Below are positions 1 to 12,000 of a stretch of DNA of 64,000 nt, piece by piece. The stretch is from assembly GCA_037447655.1 (NCBI GenBank), contig JBBHKE010002441.1, forward strand, positions 1 through 64,000. Reading direction: 5' to 3'. The translations under genes and the position numbers were made by a program. This stretch comes from Zygnema cylindricum (lineage: Eukaryota; Streptophyta; Zygnematophyceae; Zygnematales; Zygnemataceae). A model generated the notes under the pieces. The model was not told the origin of the DNA and made no database searches. It saw only the letters and a program-made list of their open reading frames with translations. Position 1 is the stretch's first letter. Each line of letters starts with the position of its first letter.

Positions 1-759
1 TGACCTTTCCTGAGACCGCCTAATGGAACAACGCTCTTATATTACACAATTGCATTGCGTGCGTTAATGCTTTTTGGATTACAGAAGGCAAGACAACTTT
101 TGTAGACAATATCAACAGCTGAAAAGTTTGCACATGCTAAAGTTTTAATAATAATCTGACATACTGGAAATCACTACTACTTTCGAATTGTTTTTCTTAC
201 TAATTTACTCGTTGGTCAATGGATGGTTAAATTGTAACGTGACACAGTCACCAACTGTCACATATTCTTAAATTTGACCAGTTAAAATTGGTCAATACAT
301 GAAATACGCTATTCGTATTCTATGAGAATAATGGTAGGATATTGTGCAAATTGCAGATCGGCCGAAGACGCTTGACGTTATGTTTGTGTCATCTAATGTA
401 TCAGTTCTTTCTGTAGGTTGTTTTGTGTTGGTCAAATATTATTTAGTGAGTAGTACTTGGTTCTAACTTCCGAGTCATCAGTCTATTGCACATTCGCACA
501 TGTTTGCTTCGATTTGGTTCGCGCCTCTATTTTTTTGTTTGAGCAAGCGGTTCCGGTTATCTCGCGTTTGTTGTTTGGGTTTATGTTGTGGTGTTGCGTG
601 GTATCGTGGTTAAGATCCAACACATGTCTTTTGTTTTTTTGTCCAAATGTTTGTGGTTTTGGACAATACTGCTGGTTATGGACAGTTGCCTTGATTTCGA
701 GTGGGATTTGGCTTAGGGTGAAGTTCCACCAGACGTTTATGTAACCGTAAGGCCAACTC
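1..759. other. AT-rich intergenic DNA, nothing recognised
   Basis: No open frame here resembles a known family and no terminal repeats are visible. The one frame of moderate length (457-744, plus) is rich in Phe, Leu, Cys and Trp and looks like chance translation of T-rich DNA. Confidence 0.5.
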
Positions 760-1000
760 TACAGACCGGGTCGATTGATAGCATGTTCCCACTGGAGCAT
801 TTATAACTTTTTGCCCATTTCAATGATTTTCCGAAAACTCATCGGAAATCAGGTCTTGTTCACACCAAGATTTTGGGTTTTTTCTCCGATTGAAGGTGTC
901 TTGTGACACGTCACACGCTTTGACGTCATAAAATAAAGGCGCGAAAACAAACCTGCAGATTTTCAAACTTATTAACCAGATCGCACGCTTTGACGTCATT
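760..1000 (+). repeat. Fragment of dispersed repeat R (copy R1)
   Basis: This stretch matches the left parts of the two larger copies at 42230 and 45735. They share the segment with TTTTGCCCATT, the near-palindrome around GATTTTCCGAAAACTCATCGG, the GTGTCTTGTGACACGTCA block and the end reading CCTGCAGATTTTCAAACTTA. The R1 copy stops soon after that point, so it is a truncated copy. No coding potential is seen. R is probably the 5' or non-coding part of a transposon, because copy R3 lies directly upstream of a PIF/Harbinger transposase. Confidence 0.6.
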
Positions 1001-1334
1001 AGAACGACGACGGTGGTTCAAAGTCTAGCAGCTTTTTCACGCGATTACAACGAAATAGCCGTTCAAATGTTGTTTTTGCTACGTCAGCTTTTCGGGTTAC
1101 CGTTGGCCTGTTTCACAAAAATACGCTACTTTAACCCGACTTCAATATCCCCCAATATTTTGAGGAAGTTAGTTTGTACGGTTTTCCGAAAATTTTTGAA
1201 AACAAAAAAATCGGTGCTCGAAAATCCGTACATTATTCGAACGCCCGTGTGTTGCGGAAGTGAAATTTTCTATGGTGGGAACAAGCTATGAGATTTTATC
1301 TAAACAATTCACAACAAATGATTACTGGACAGAA

Positions 1335-4140
1335 CATCGTGTATCGCTATTAGTGTTAGTATTTTTTTCGCCACTTATAGTATATTTTCTGCGTACACAC
1401 TTGTCCAATTTTTATTTTGAAATCGCCAATCGGAAGCTGACAGTCTTAACTTTCAATCGTAGTCGTCAGATCCACAATCGGACATATGTGTACGGAGAAA
1501 ATTTGTTTTAAAAGACGAAAAAAATAAATCATAATCATCAGCCACCATGCTTCCTCTGTTCCGAAAGATAGCAACTTGCGCTCTTTGAAGGGAGAACGAT
1601 ATAAGTTTATTATAGAAAGCAACGAAAAACTCGGTGGACAACTCCATGGAACCCTAAATGCATTTTTTTCCGTGCACAATTCAAAGGACTCGCCAAAAGT
1701 GGTGAAAGACTCTTAAGTGCAAACGGAACAAACTCATCCATCTGATTTCAGTGAGTGTAATCTACTTCTTTAGCCATTGCGTCTTGGACTGCCACGCCCG
1801 TATCCATACAGCACAAGAAGAAACATGTGGCTTAGTCGGATCCTTGAGGACCACATCACCAATGGTCTTCCTAACATCGTGAGGGTTTCGATGACCTCTT
1901 GATTGGGGGTGAAAAGGAAATACATAAAAAATGTATCATTTGACAATATACCTAGATTCAAAGCCAACAACCGCTTGTATTTTACAGCAAATCACGCTCA
2001 AAAATGCATTCCCCTCCATGTGAGCAATGTGTTAAACGAATCCATTTGGAACCAATTGGTTGGTTGCAAACACAAGGCACGCACCATATAAAAGAAGTGT
2101 GAGGCAAACCAAAACGTATACGTAAAGCATACACAAATTGGTCACACTTAAAACGAACAGCCAAAAAAATTGGCGTGGCTTACAACCACTCTCTAACCCC
2201 CAAGCTCGAACACAATAGCAAACAAACACATAATTGAGCAAATGGTATAGCCTCCGAGAGGTTTCGTTGCTATGGTCTACACTTTTATATTTGAAATTTG
2301 TGGTTGGTAATGAGGGATGCAAAAGGTGGAACCCGATTTCGGGCTTTTTGCGAGAGGAGTGCGTGCGTGGAAACGAGAATAGGCGATCCTTTGCTTCAAA
2401 GACGACTAGGTATGGAATAGGGAAGTTGTCAATAATGAAACGAGAGGTAATGGTGGGCGTCACCAAAGCATAACTACTCAAATATGTCACTACATCAATT
2501 ATGGCTACGAGACTTAAACCTAAACTCCAATTTGTTAGTAGGAGGCTAGCTTGTTGACAGGCAAAGTACCCCTCAGGTCTATCAAAATTCTCATGCCCGA
2601 ATAGGCCGTGTATCACACTAACAAGATGGTCTTGAAAGTTCTTAAGTGAAGACAACAAAGAAATCATTGTTGGAAAGATCGAGCAAGACAAAGAGTACAT
2701 CGAGTAAAACAACGTGCTAGGGTTGTAGGCGCCTATTGGGATTTTAAAAGTTTAGGAATGTATTACGAATGCGAGACGTTCTCCAACATCGTATCAACTA
2801 ATCATTAACCTACAATGGATTGACAGTCGAGAGGTCTAATGCCCTATCTTGGAGACAAGCTACAAAAACCTTTAGGGAGATGACCGACATATCAAACTGC
2901 ACATTTAGACGGTTTTTGGAGGAAGAGAGTTCTAATTACCCCTTTGTTTAATAGCCCGAAAAAATCAGAAAACATTAGAAATACCCCAAGAAACGTTATG
3001 TCGTCAACCTCCACCTTTACTTCGAAGCATGTAATACATTTTTAATAATTATGCTTTGATAAGGTTATCGCCACCATTTCATCCGAGCTTCTCCAAAAGC
3101 TTCTTGTATCTTCCTCACGCATCCGTCTTCTTTCTTGCAGGGGCCTTTGGTTGTAGAGTTTAGCTTTTGGATTTTATTATTTTCTCCACTATACATTTCA
3201 CGCCTGTTCAATTCACCACCACACTTAGGTTCAAGCTTGGCCTCCCTCACCTAAATTTTACCAACTGTCTTATTTACTCGTGCAGAAGTGTCCTTCAACC
3301 TGATGTCGTTTGTTTGCTTAATTGCTCCCACGAGAGAGAGAGTTTATTCAACCATACGTGAGTATACACGACATTATTAACCTATTAGGACCATTGTCTC
3401 CGGAGGGTATATGCATAGAGAGCTCACAATTACTATATGGCTCTAAATCGGCATTGTGACGTACGATATCGCCTTGCTCGATTTTGACCGTCCTATTTTT
3501 GTTGACATTATTTTGGCGAACCTTGCCTCAATTGTAGTCGTTCCTCAAGCGACTCGACATGTTGGAGTAACCTTGTGTGACGCTGCTAAAGACGGAGAGA
3601 GATTATGCACGCTGCAATATGGTGGATGATTTTGGTCTAGTGGCGGTAGAGATATTTGGTTGCTTAAGACGTGCTTGAATGAGTTCCTCCATGCTTATGG
3701 TCGACGCTCTTTTGAGAGGAGGGGCCATGGGAGCCCTCACGATTTTGTCCTTCCACCTTTTTATTGTCCACATTCATCATTAGCTGTGTGAGTGCAAGCA
3801 TCTATCCTCCTTCGATTTGCTATTGATGTTATTGATCGTCGACGGTTCCTCTGTGTTCTCCGCAAGCCTAGAGTATTTAATAGGTTGCTTTTGGATTATT
3901 TACCTACGTTAAGTTCAGTTAAGTTACATTTCTTATGCTCGTCGTCCCTTCCAATACCTATTGTTAGCCTACCCTTGTTCGCCTTCTATATTTATCAGAT
4001 TACGGATCTGAGTTGCGATTGAAATCCAAGATTCTCACCTTGCTATTGGTGGTCTCCATGTTGAAAAAGGACAAATGTGAACAGAGAAAGAAGTTTTAAG
4101 TGGCAAAAAAATATTAACAATAATAGCGATACATTGTGTA
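1335..4140 (+). mobile_element. Family A MITE (A1) split by a 2.6-kb insertion
   Basis: The left part (1335-1511) begins with CGTGTATCGCTATTAG and continues colinearly with the MITE arms found at 35508-35543 and 36106-36297, including the shared stretch near TCCACAATCGGACATATGTGTAC. The match breaks at about 1511 and resumes at 4093 with GTTTTAAGTGGCAAAAAAA, ending at the terminal inverted repeat near 4138. Without the insert the MITE is about 0.23 kb. Confidence 0.6.
1512..4092. mobile_element. Unclassified insertion inside MITE A1
   Basis: The insert is inferred from the interrupted MITE. GTTTTAA stands at 1505-1511 and again at 4093-4099, a possible 7-bp target duplication. The ends are not inverted repeats of each other and no reverse transcriptase, integrase or DDE motif is readable. 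A 226-codon open frame on the minus strand (2712-2032) has no recognisable domain and begins with TTG. This could be a short retroposon or a non-autonomous DNA element. Confidence 0.4.
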
Positions 4141-5388
4141 GCTTCTTTCTTTCACACGACCTGTAAATCCACTGTGTTTCCTTTGGTTTCCCAGTTTTGT
4201 TTCTGCCCTTCTTTTTTCTCCTAATTGCCTACGTCGTGGCTAGTTTAACGGAGTTTTACAAAATCAGAATCTTGTTGGGATTAAATCCTCTCGTCCACGT
4301 AGAACTCTCTCTCCCTCTCTCATTCTCTCCCTCCCTCTCTTTCTCTCCCTCTCTCTCATTCTCTCCCTCTCTCATGGTACAAATTAAGGAAACATCTGAA
4401 AGACAGGTTACCTTTCCAAAACAGAGGTGGTCTTTTCATTTCTATGTCACAGGGCAAAATTTATAAGAGAAAAACCACAAAATTGCACTCCAGTAAGTCA
4501 AATTTCACAACGCACTTTCTCAAAAAACACACAAATTTCCCAGGGACCAAATCAAGCTTTCAATTTGCATTTATTTTCTGTACTTAACGCTAATATCTTG
4601 CGTAATTGTAGACGATTTTTGAGAATGGGTATTCTTTTTGAACTTACCACCATTTTGTTATTTTCCTCCAAATCCCAAATCACCCACCCAAAGCTCTACT
4701 CAAATTTCCATCAAAGAGGGTCAGATTGTATATTCATTTATATAATAAATCATCGAATTAACCATGTGTATCATAAATATTTAAATAACTTCCTTTTCCT
4801 CCAAATACGGTCACAAAAATTCGTCGAAGTAAGACTTGAACATGTAAAAAATTAATAAACTAATGGAAATGTTGAACAACAAAACAACAATTTCCTTTAA
4901 GAAACATATCATCATTCACAAATTTCACTAAAATAGAGACATTCATCGGGTAGAAATATCAATTCATTAATTTAATTTGAGTTCTTATACTGAACATTGG
5001 AGAAATACTCTCGGTCCATATCTCCTACCCAGATACCGTATTAGACCAAGATGGAATTTCACCCTCTACAAATACATACCCTTGTACAAATTATACATAG
5101 TTTAATAAATATAAAAATCGTACTCAGTAGGATTTATATCCCGTTTTGTTTTATGTGACTACTACTACTATCACATACCGATAATATATCCAGTTTCTAA
5201 TGAAATGTATTGATATTTTCTCCAGAGGGTGTTATTTAAATTCTGGAAAGACGGTTTCGACTATTCTTTTCCTGATTCTAATCGACAGGAATATTTTAGG
5301 AAGGAGAGTTTTTTAGATTTCGGTTCAGGGGTATGAAGGTTTAAGGGTTTTTGTGGTCTAAGGTATTTTGACTTTTCTGTCGGGAACA
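4141..5388. other. AT-rich spacer with a short CT tract
   Basis: No gene is seen. A CTCTCC-type microsatellite occupies about 4309-4373. The rest is AT-rich and lies downstream of the O-fucosyltransferase-like gene, so it may include its 3' untranslated region. Confidence 0.45.
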
Positions 5389-5679
5389 CTACAGTCGAGG
5401 TTCTTCACACAAATATGTATCGTGAGGAGAGGCATATCCGAATCCATATCTCATCCTTTCTATGTCTATAGTAAATGTGGAACGAGCTGAACCGACAAAA
5501 ACAGGAGAATGTAAACAAACCACTTTATCCAGTTCAGCTTCCCAAAGACTTCGAATGTCCTCGTCATCTCCTGGAACGGGTAACACCCATTTCTTCTCCT
5601 TCAACAATTCTGTCTTCAGAAGGACGATTTGCACACGTTCATTGTTTTTGTTGGTCAAATTATGCATTATATATTCGAT
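5389..5679 (-). CDS. O-fucosyltransferase-like gene, last exon
   Basis: This is the C-terminal exon of the gene that starts near 8441. It begins after a pyrimidine-rich acceptor (TTTTTCTTCTTCAG) in phase 0, which matches the phase-0 donor GAG|GTATGG of the preceding exon, and encodes 96 residues before the stop. The stretch reading HSPVFVGSARSTFTIDIERM matches the family's C-terminal signature (F-x-G, then S-T-F, then I-x-x-x-R), which helps form the nucleotide-sugar site in GDP-fucose protein O-fucosyltransferases. Upstream in the exon are hydrophobic and charged residues typical of the second Rossmann-like half. The intron removed is 256 nt (5680-5935). Confidence 0.7.
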   Translation of the reverse strand: MEYIMHNLTNKNNERVQIVLLKTELLKEKKWVLPVPGDDEDIRSLWEAELDKVVCLHSPVFVGSARSTFTIDIERMRYGFGYASPHDTYLCEEPRL

Positions 5680-5935
5680 CTGAAGAAGAAAAAGACGACC
5701 AAAAAAGAACACTAAAAAAGTACATAGTGAGAAAAGTGCAGCTGTATATTAGCAAGTCGCCTTTGAGCCATCAGACACATTTTAGAACCTTAGATTGTTT
5801 CATTTGGAGTACAAAGTTTCAAGTTAAAATGCAATAACATCAGGTTTTATCAAAGCTCAAAAAAAGTTCAAAATGTACAGCAAGCTTTTAAACTTTTCCT
5901 ATTAAAGTTTACCACAGTTGAGGAAGTTTCCATAC

Positions 5936-6664
5936 CTCTTGAATATTTGTATTTGTCGCAAGAAAAACCCTTTTTATATCGAAAAGTTCAACCTTGTCTT
6001 TCAAACATTCGACAATATGCTCGATTGACAAAAAACAACCGAGCCCCCGATTGCAGAACATCGAAAAATCTTCGCGACGAAGATGTACCGCCATAAATTT
6101 TTGACCTTGGAAAACATCCTTCACAAATAGCTTTCCAAAATCCAAAATAGACCGATGCGGTAAAACTGCGATATTTGAAGGACATTGATCGGATCTCTTT
6201 ACAGGAAGGATATGATAGTTTTTAGTATTGAAATTATTGTAAAAGAACTCTCCCATAAACAGTATCCGCCCCGGAGAATCTCCGATGTCCATCTTCAGTT
6301 CATTTATGGTGACACTTCGAACGTATTTCCTCGGTAGTTTGAATTTTAATGCCGATTCTGAAAACGTGACATGACCTCGATTAAAATAAGTAGCATTAGG
6401 ATTGGAAAAGTCAAGCCGACATGGTTTTCGACAAAGACACACAATTTGGTCAACAACTACATCTTTCCCGTATACATCACGATATTCTTGAATGGTCATC
6501 ATCGATTTGTTACCATAACAGGATCGAAAATAAGCAATATCAAAAATTAAGAGTCGATCGTAATGCTCAAGGATAGCATTTCGGTCCATCGTTATAAGTA
6601 GAGTGCGGTTAAGAGCCGCAGCAAAATTTAATGCATTCAAGATGCACTGAACCCTATTGCTCAA
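5936..6664 (-). CDS. GDP-fucose protein O-fucosyltransferase-like, core exon
   Basis: The main catalytic exon (243 codons) belongs to a protein of the GDP-fucose O-fucosyltransferase fold (GT-B type, secretory pathway). Such enzymes move fucose from GDP-fucose to protein or polysaccharide acceptors. Seen here: LSNRVQCILNALNFAAALNR near the start, equivalent to the N-terminal 'NN/SNR' substrate loop with the LNRTL strand; FMAVHLRREDF, the HLRR-x-DF motif carrying the key Arg; and KRVFLATN. Three Cys pairs (CLCRKPC, FCNRGLGC) suggest an extracellular or luminal domain. The acceptor TTGAATTGCAG and donor GAG|GTATGG keep phase 0 on both sides, so residues before LSNR in the open frame are intronic. 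No frameshift or internal stop is present, so the exon looks functional. The exact family branch cannot be fixed from sequence alone. Confidence 0.78.
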
Positions 6665-6807
6665 CTGCAATTCAACAAAATTGAGAATTAAAACACCAAA
6701 AAAAAAAAACATCAAAATAAAACATTTACTTATCACTGATAAAAAAACTCTATAGTGAATTTAACCACTTTTAATTGGTTCATAAAAGATAAGAAAAAAA
6801 AAACGAC

Positions 6808-7225
<418 letters not shown>

Positions 7226-7231
7226 ACTGAC

Positions 7232-7340
7232 CCTGCCCGATTGACAGTAGCCCAGTAGAAAGCGGTCATCTTGAGGGATCCACTCCGTCGGCCATAATTT
7301 GGTCGTCGCGAGCGCCATCCCCTTCTGGTAAAGCTGATAA
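7232..7340 (-). CDS. O-fucosyltransferase-like gene, exon 2
   Basis: This small exon encodes about 36 residues ending FLLGYCQSGR. It joins in phase 0 to the LSNRVQC start of the core exon, giving a continuous SGR-LSNR loop as expected in the family. The donor is AGG|GTCAGT and the acceptor is CCATTTCCAG after a long pyrimidine tract. A single base at the exon start completes the previous codon (phase 2). The exon is short and was chosen because both splice sites and both phases fit and the joined protein reads through the family's N-terminal motif. Confidence 0.65.
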
Positions 7341-7804
7341 CTGGAAATGGAGGGCGAAGGAGAGGAGGGAGAAGATGGAGAGGAGGAGGGATAGAATTTC
7401 CGAATTGAGAGAATGCTGGAGAATGAGAAAAGGAAGGAGGAAAAGGAAAATGTTGAAATTGTAGGAAAGGAGGATAGAGCGAAGTAGATTAAGAATGAAA
7501 AGCACATGGAGAGGGAAGGGGAGAGATAGGCAGGGAAGGGAAGTTGCGAGAGGAGGATGATCAAAGAGAGTGCAGAGGGAAGAGAAGGAAAGGGGAGAGA
7601 GTGATAGAGAGGGAGTGAAGCAATTTGGCAGCAGATAGAGGGAGAGAGAAAGAGTATTGCGGAGGCGGAGGGAGAGGAAGAGAGGTGAGGGAAGAAAATT
7701 ATATAACAGATCTGGTTCAGAAAATTGTTGCCGAAAAACCCTAAAACAGTTTAGACTCTCAAGTTGTATTTTTTAATCCAATTTTACAGTAGTTAAGTGT
7801 GGTT

Positions 7805-7950
<146 letters not shown>

Positions 7951-8229
7951 GCTCTTTTATTTTATTTCTTCTCTGTTTATCTGATACACCAATTTTACAA
8001 TTTTATTGTCTGTAATTATTTTTATTGAAATCTCACTTTACAGGTTGATTATAAATCGCCTTTCGAGGTGGCTTTTGCAAAATCGACCGTTGATGAAAAT
8101 CGGCAGTTTTCCGGGAATCCCGGATGACTGTTTTTTGTTTCTAGCGCCTCGTTTTTACGAATTTTATCATCCTCTCTCTCTAAATCTCTCCCTCCATGCC
8201 TAATGTTTTTACTTTCTTTTATTCGAAAC

Positions 8230-8441
8230 CAGTATCCTTCCTCTTTTTCCGCTCCAGGAACTTTTTCTGCCGCGACTTGCGGCTCTTCCTTTCTTGCAAA
8301 GACGCCACGTGTCGATCGCTCCAACGCTTTTTCTCCATGTTCAAAATCGTCGAATTCTGCAGAAGATTCGCTAGAATTGACAAGAAGAAAAAGAAGGAAA
8401 ACGTCAAACGAGAGAGCTCTGTAGCTTCCTGAGGAAGCCAT
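8230..8441 (-). CDS. O-fucosyltransferase-like gene, exon 1 (signal sequence)
   Basis: The start is GCCATGGCTTCC at 8441, an excellent plant initiation context. The first 30 residues (MASSGSYRALSFDVFLLFLL, then VNSSESSAE) form a short N-region, a hydrophobic core and a small-residue cleavage zone. That is a plausible secretory signal or signal anchor, as expected for a Golgi or ER fucosyltransferase. A charged, low-complexity stem follows. The end at 8230 is the only well-placed phase-2 donor (TACTG|GTTTCG) fitting exon 2, but it is a weak site. The open frame itself runs on to 8049, so the exon end is uncertain. The joined product would be about 446 residues. Confidence 0.5.
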
Positions 8442-8474
8442 GGCGAGATAAAAACATGGATGGGAAACATGATT

Positions 8475-8483
8475 TTAGGGTTT
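8475..8483 (-). promoter_or_regulatory. Telo-box in the 5' leader
   Basis: AAACCCTAA reads on the minus strand 34-42 bases upstream of the ATG at 8441. In land plants this motif (telo-box) is common near transcription starts. A CACGTG G-box lies farther upstream at 8543-8548. Both are motif matches only. Confidence 0.35.
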
Positions 8484-9531
8484 GAGGCTTTGAGCTATGT
8501 GTGTTTCAAAGAGGCGGTCGTCCTTGTCCAGTACAAGACTCACACGTGTGAATCACACCACGAATCGAGCCGTACATCTGTACGGGTAAAAACTGGGCTT
8601 GATCGGGCCAATGGGCGGGTCAAAAAGTCAAAAAATGGGCGGTTCCATAGTGTCGGGTTAGTAATCGACATTCTATTTGCGTAGCACACTTTGATTAGTC
8701 CACGTAATAGAGAAATCCGATTCTTGTAATCTTCAGAGAGTCTTTGACAGCAAATTGTGACCACATATCTGTACCAGCGAAGGTAAAAAGTGACTCGTAC
8801 GACGTATTGAATAAAATCTGTACGGGCAGACGAAACTCAAGATTTGTAAAAGCGTACGAATATGTGTAAAATCGTACGAATATGTCAGAATGGTAAGTGG
8901 ATGGCAACAGAAGCGTGAAACAATATCCTCCGTCAAAGATTTTTTTGCGGCTTCCGGTGGCCTCGCATCCTCCCAGGTGGAAGGCACATTCCGTATGCGA
9001 CATATACCCACCTGGTCGCGCGGTCGTCGTGGATATTTGTTCACTTTTCCACGAGGCACGATGTTATTCGTTTCAGTCGCTTAGAATTTACCTACTCCGG
9101 GTCACTTGTTGCGAACTGGAATTGTCAGACGATGGCGTATCCCATTAAGCATCCGACGGTCCACGTTTACGCCCATAAACGTGGAGAATCAAATCCCTCA
9201 TTCGGTATGACTGTTTTTTTACATTTTATTTTTTTCGTACGGCACTGTAAAAAACAGTACGGCTTTCAGTAAACAACGGCATTTATTCCCTAATGGAACC
9301 TTACCCTAAAAGAAAAAGCTAATGTACTTTTACTGTACTGCATAGGTCCCAAACGGTTAATACTTCTGTACCGCCACTGTACCACATGGCCATGGAGAGG
9401 ATTCTCGTCACCTCTGGACTCGTCTCTAGATTTCCCGTAAATTTTGTAAACGACTGATAGGGCGCCAAGTGGCGTTTGGTTATGTGACTATAGCAAATAG
9501 CCAAAGCGACCATTCTGCAATGGCGGCTTAG
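8484..9531. other. Putative promoter region and anonymous repeat DNA
   Basis: No gene is seen. The region upstream of the fucosyltransferase-like gene contains a G-box and many GTAC/CGTACG-type words shared with other intergenic parts of the window, but no defined element ends could be drawn. Confidence 0.4.
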
Positions 9532-10331
9532 TGTAACCTTCCATCAGGCGTTCCTAGTAATCGTACGAACACGTTTACTGGCAGTAATATTTGTAACACC
9601 CTTCCATCAGGTCGTGCCAGTGAATGAGGTGTTAGATTGCAATTGGTACCACGTAGGACCTGTTGAGCTGCTCGGGAATAATCATCATTTCCAAAAGGAC
9701 AAAATCGCAGCTGCGTATGTGTTCGGGCAAACGCCGATTAAAATATTTAGTAGCGTCACGCTAATGTACAATTTGAACGTTCTTAGGGTTCTTGTGGTAT
9801 CAACGGCCACGAAAACCGTTGCAAAATTTAAGTTTGTACAAATGTCCAAAAATGTACCATTTGATCGTGAATCGTTGTATCGCACATTTATAAAGAAGAC
9901 GTCACAAGATGTCCTACAACCAAGTTTTTTTTGTCGTCGAACTGGCTGGCTATACAACCAAGATTTTTTTGTCCTTGAACACGCTGGCTTTGATGTCACA
10001 CGGTACACTCCATTTGCCACATGTAAGTTTATTGCTTCACGTCTGTCGTTGATCGACTCTGACTTTACAAGTGGACCAAAACACGCGTCCAGTAATCACA
10101 AACTCTCCTCCTGAGGACAGTCGGAGGAGACTAGGTACGTACTAGAAACAAGAAGCGTTTGCGTCGAAAATTGAAAATCGGACGGTGGTATTTTTCTCCA
10201 AGAAGTCAGGAGAATCTCAACGAATTTTTAGTAAACATCTTTTGTAAAAAAAAGAAAAAAACAGTACGGCCTATTACGGAAGCGTACTTTCTCTAGTAAC
10301 AACCCCACTTTTCACCTGATGGAAGGTTACC
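9532..10331. mobile_element. 800-bp element with 17-bp terminal inverted repeats (family C)
   Basis: GTAACCTTCCATCAGG at 9533-9548 is answered by its exact reverse complement CCTGATGGAAGGTTAC at 10315-10330. CTTAG stands at 9527-9531 and 10332-10336 and may be the target duplication. A third partial copy of the terminal sequence (CTTCCATCAGG) lies just inside the left end near 9601. A 166-codon open frame inside (9614-10114) has no recognisable motif. It is a non-autonomous DNA transposon; the superfamily is not clear from a 5-bp duplication. Confidence 0.55.
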
Positions 10332-10424
10332 CTTAGATGCGAGCCGTTAGATGCTAACCGGCTTTTGTTTTGTGATGTCGAAATTTAGTGTCCGCACCAC
10401 TGAATATCGTGCGGTCCTTACCTG

Positions 10425-10929
10425 TACACCGTGAATCGCTATTAGCGTAATGAAACAATTAGCGTCATTTACGCTAATTGGGAATGTCCTCTTTTTTGTA
10501 AATAATTTTTATTCTAATTTTTGGTACACTCTAATTTGCAAATTGCTTTGTAAAAAATTTCGGTTCAGAATATCTCCACACTACAATATGTGCATGTACG
10601 AAATTGTTCAAATCGTACGCCGTTGCATTTTTTTTTCATCAGCGAATGCCGGAAAATATTTACGCAATTACATGTTAGCGCGAATACGGGACAGCGTGAA
10701 TATATTTTCTGTACTTTTCTACTTAAAAAGTACAAAAAAGTACAGCTCTGACAGACCGTACACCACACTATTTACGATGGCACTATATTAGAGTCATGCA
10801 TCCTATTTTATAGAACACCTCAAATAACGTGTAGGAACATTTAGAATGTCTAATTCTATTTGAGAATTTGCCCAAGAAAATAGGGTTCCTCAATTAGCGG
10901 CCAACACGCTAATAGCGATTCACGGTGTA
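10425..10929. mobile_element. Family A MITE, copy A2 (complete)
   Basis: The 505-bp element is bounded by TA and has the terminal repeat CACCGTGAATCGCTATTAGCG; the right end is its reverse complement. A subterminal motif with ATTACGCTAATT-type words and an internal CACACTATTTA block are shared with the other copies. There is no coding capacity. TA flanks fit a Tc1/mariner-like origin; this is inferred. Confidence 0.8.
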
Positions 10930-10984
10930 TCTGTGCGACAACAAGTTCCTACCTGAATCTACGTCACCGTTTTACACTATCAAC

Positions 10985-11303
10985 TTAATTCACTGGTCCT
11001 TATTTATATAGCTATCAAACCCTATATATGGTAGCACCAGGTACTAGACTATCGGATAAGTCGGTCTACTAATCTGGTAGTCTGTAGAGGCCAGGGTCAA
11101 ATCCTTGGTCCGTCAGCTTTTTGCTAAGAGCTGGTTCCCCTACCTCCTTATACTCAGGCGGTTTAGGCTCACCTCTCCTCATTGGTCTTCAGTTTAACAA
11201 GTATAGGCGGAGGGGAAGTAAAACTTTGCCAAAATGAGACATTTTATTTTCCTATAATATGACCTAGAAAGTATAATAGAACTCAAATTTCAATATTATT
11301 TAC
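10985..11303 (-). mobile_element. Probable Copia-type solo LTR remnant
   Basis: The right end (GACCTAGAAAGTATA, then CTCAAATTTCAATA) resembles the right ends of the LTR at 40025 and the one at 37021. The block AAACCCTATAT followed by a tRNA-like sequence is in the same order as in the LTR at 39500-40025. The left boundary is a guess. No internal retrotransposon sequence adjoins it, hence solo or truncated. Confidence 0.4.
11041..11112 (+). other. tRNA-like module T1 in an LTR remnant
   Basis: GACTATCGGATAAGTC can fold as a D-arm-like hairpin, CTAC/GTAG frames a 7-nt loop, and CCAGGGTCAAATCCTTGG forms a T-arm with a B-box-like GGGTCAAATCC. It lacks a clean acceptor stem, so it is not expected to be a working tRNA. 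It is antisense to the LTR that appears to contain it. Confidence 0.45.
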
Positions 11304-12000
11304 TGTGTATAGCGTGGCATGTCATGTGTAGTAATATGTTCCGTACTTTGTGTAACGAAAAAACGACATCTTAGTATGATGGAATAAACCGTAGAACCGT
11401 ATGGTTTGAACCGTACAATTATCGTCGATAGTTATCAGTACCGGTGTATTCGCGATAAAAGCCAATATTGGTTTCTTATGGCGATATTCCATTCAATATA
11501 TCATGCCATATATCGATATCGGCGGCGAAATTTATATCGATTATCGGCAAATCCTTGGAAAACACAACATTCTGTTTTCGAACATACGAAAATCCTTTGA
11601 CGAAATGTGTGACAAAGCGTTGCGAAAATACGCGCGGCGTCTCGGATTACTTTTTTATTATTTTCCGTTGTATTCGTAAAGGTACATATCATGTGCCTTC
11701 TTGTGATTTTCCAGTTTGTCCATCATGACCGTGGCAATCATCCAGCGTGTGCGATTCATTTTGCTTGGCTGACAAACCACCTCTTACGGTGGCAACATCA
11801 TCTACAGTGGCGTGTCAACTCACAGCCCGCTGTCATCTAGAGAAAAAAATGAAACGAACGCTCGCGAATTAAATATGACGGTCGGTGTTACCTCCTTAAC
11901 CTTTGGAGAGTAGTGGCAAGGTTCTCTGTAATGTTGTTTCGCGTATAAAAACAAAATATGCGGTATGGTACGATATGGATAGGCGTGGATTTCTGTAAAC
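11304..12000. other. Anonymous repeat-rich intergenic DNA
   Basis: Nothing recognisable; GATATCG-type words are frequent near 11480-11540. No coding frame with a known domain. Confidence 0.4.

Noticed and set aside
2032-2712. 226-codon minus-strand frame within the insertion in A1
   Set aside because: Starts at TTG, Phe/Leu/Ser-rich, no domain seen; not enough to call a gene.
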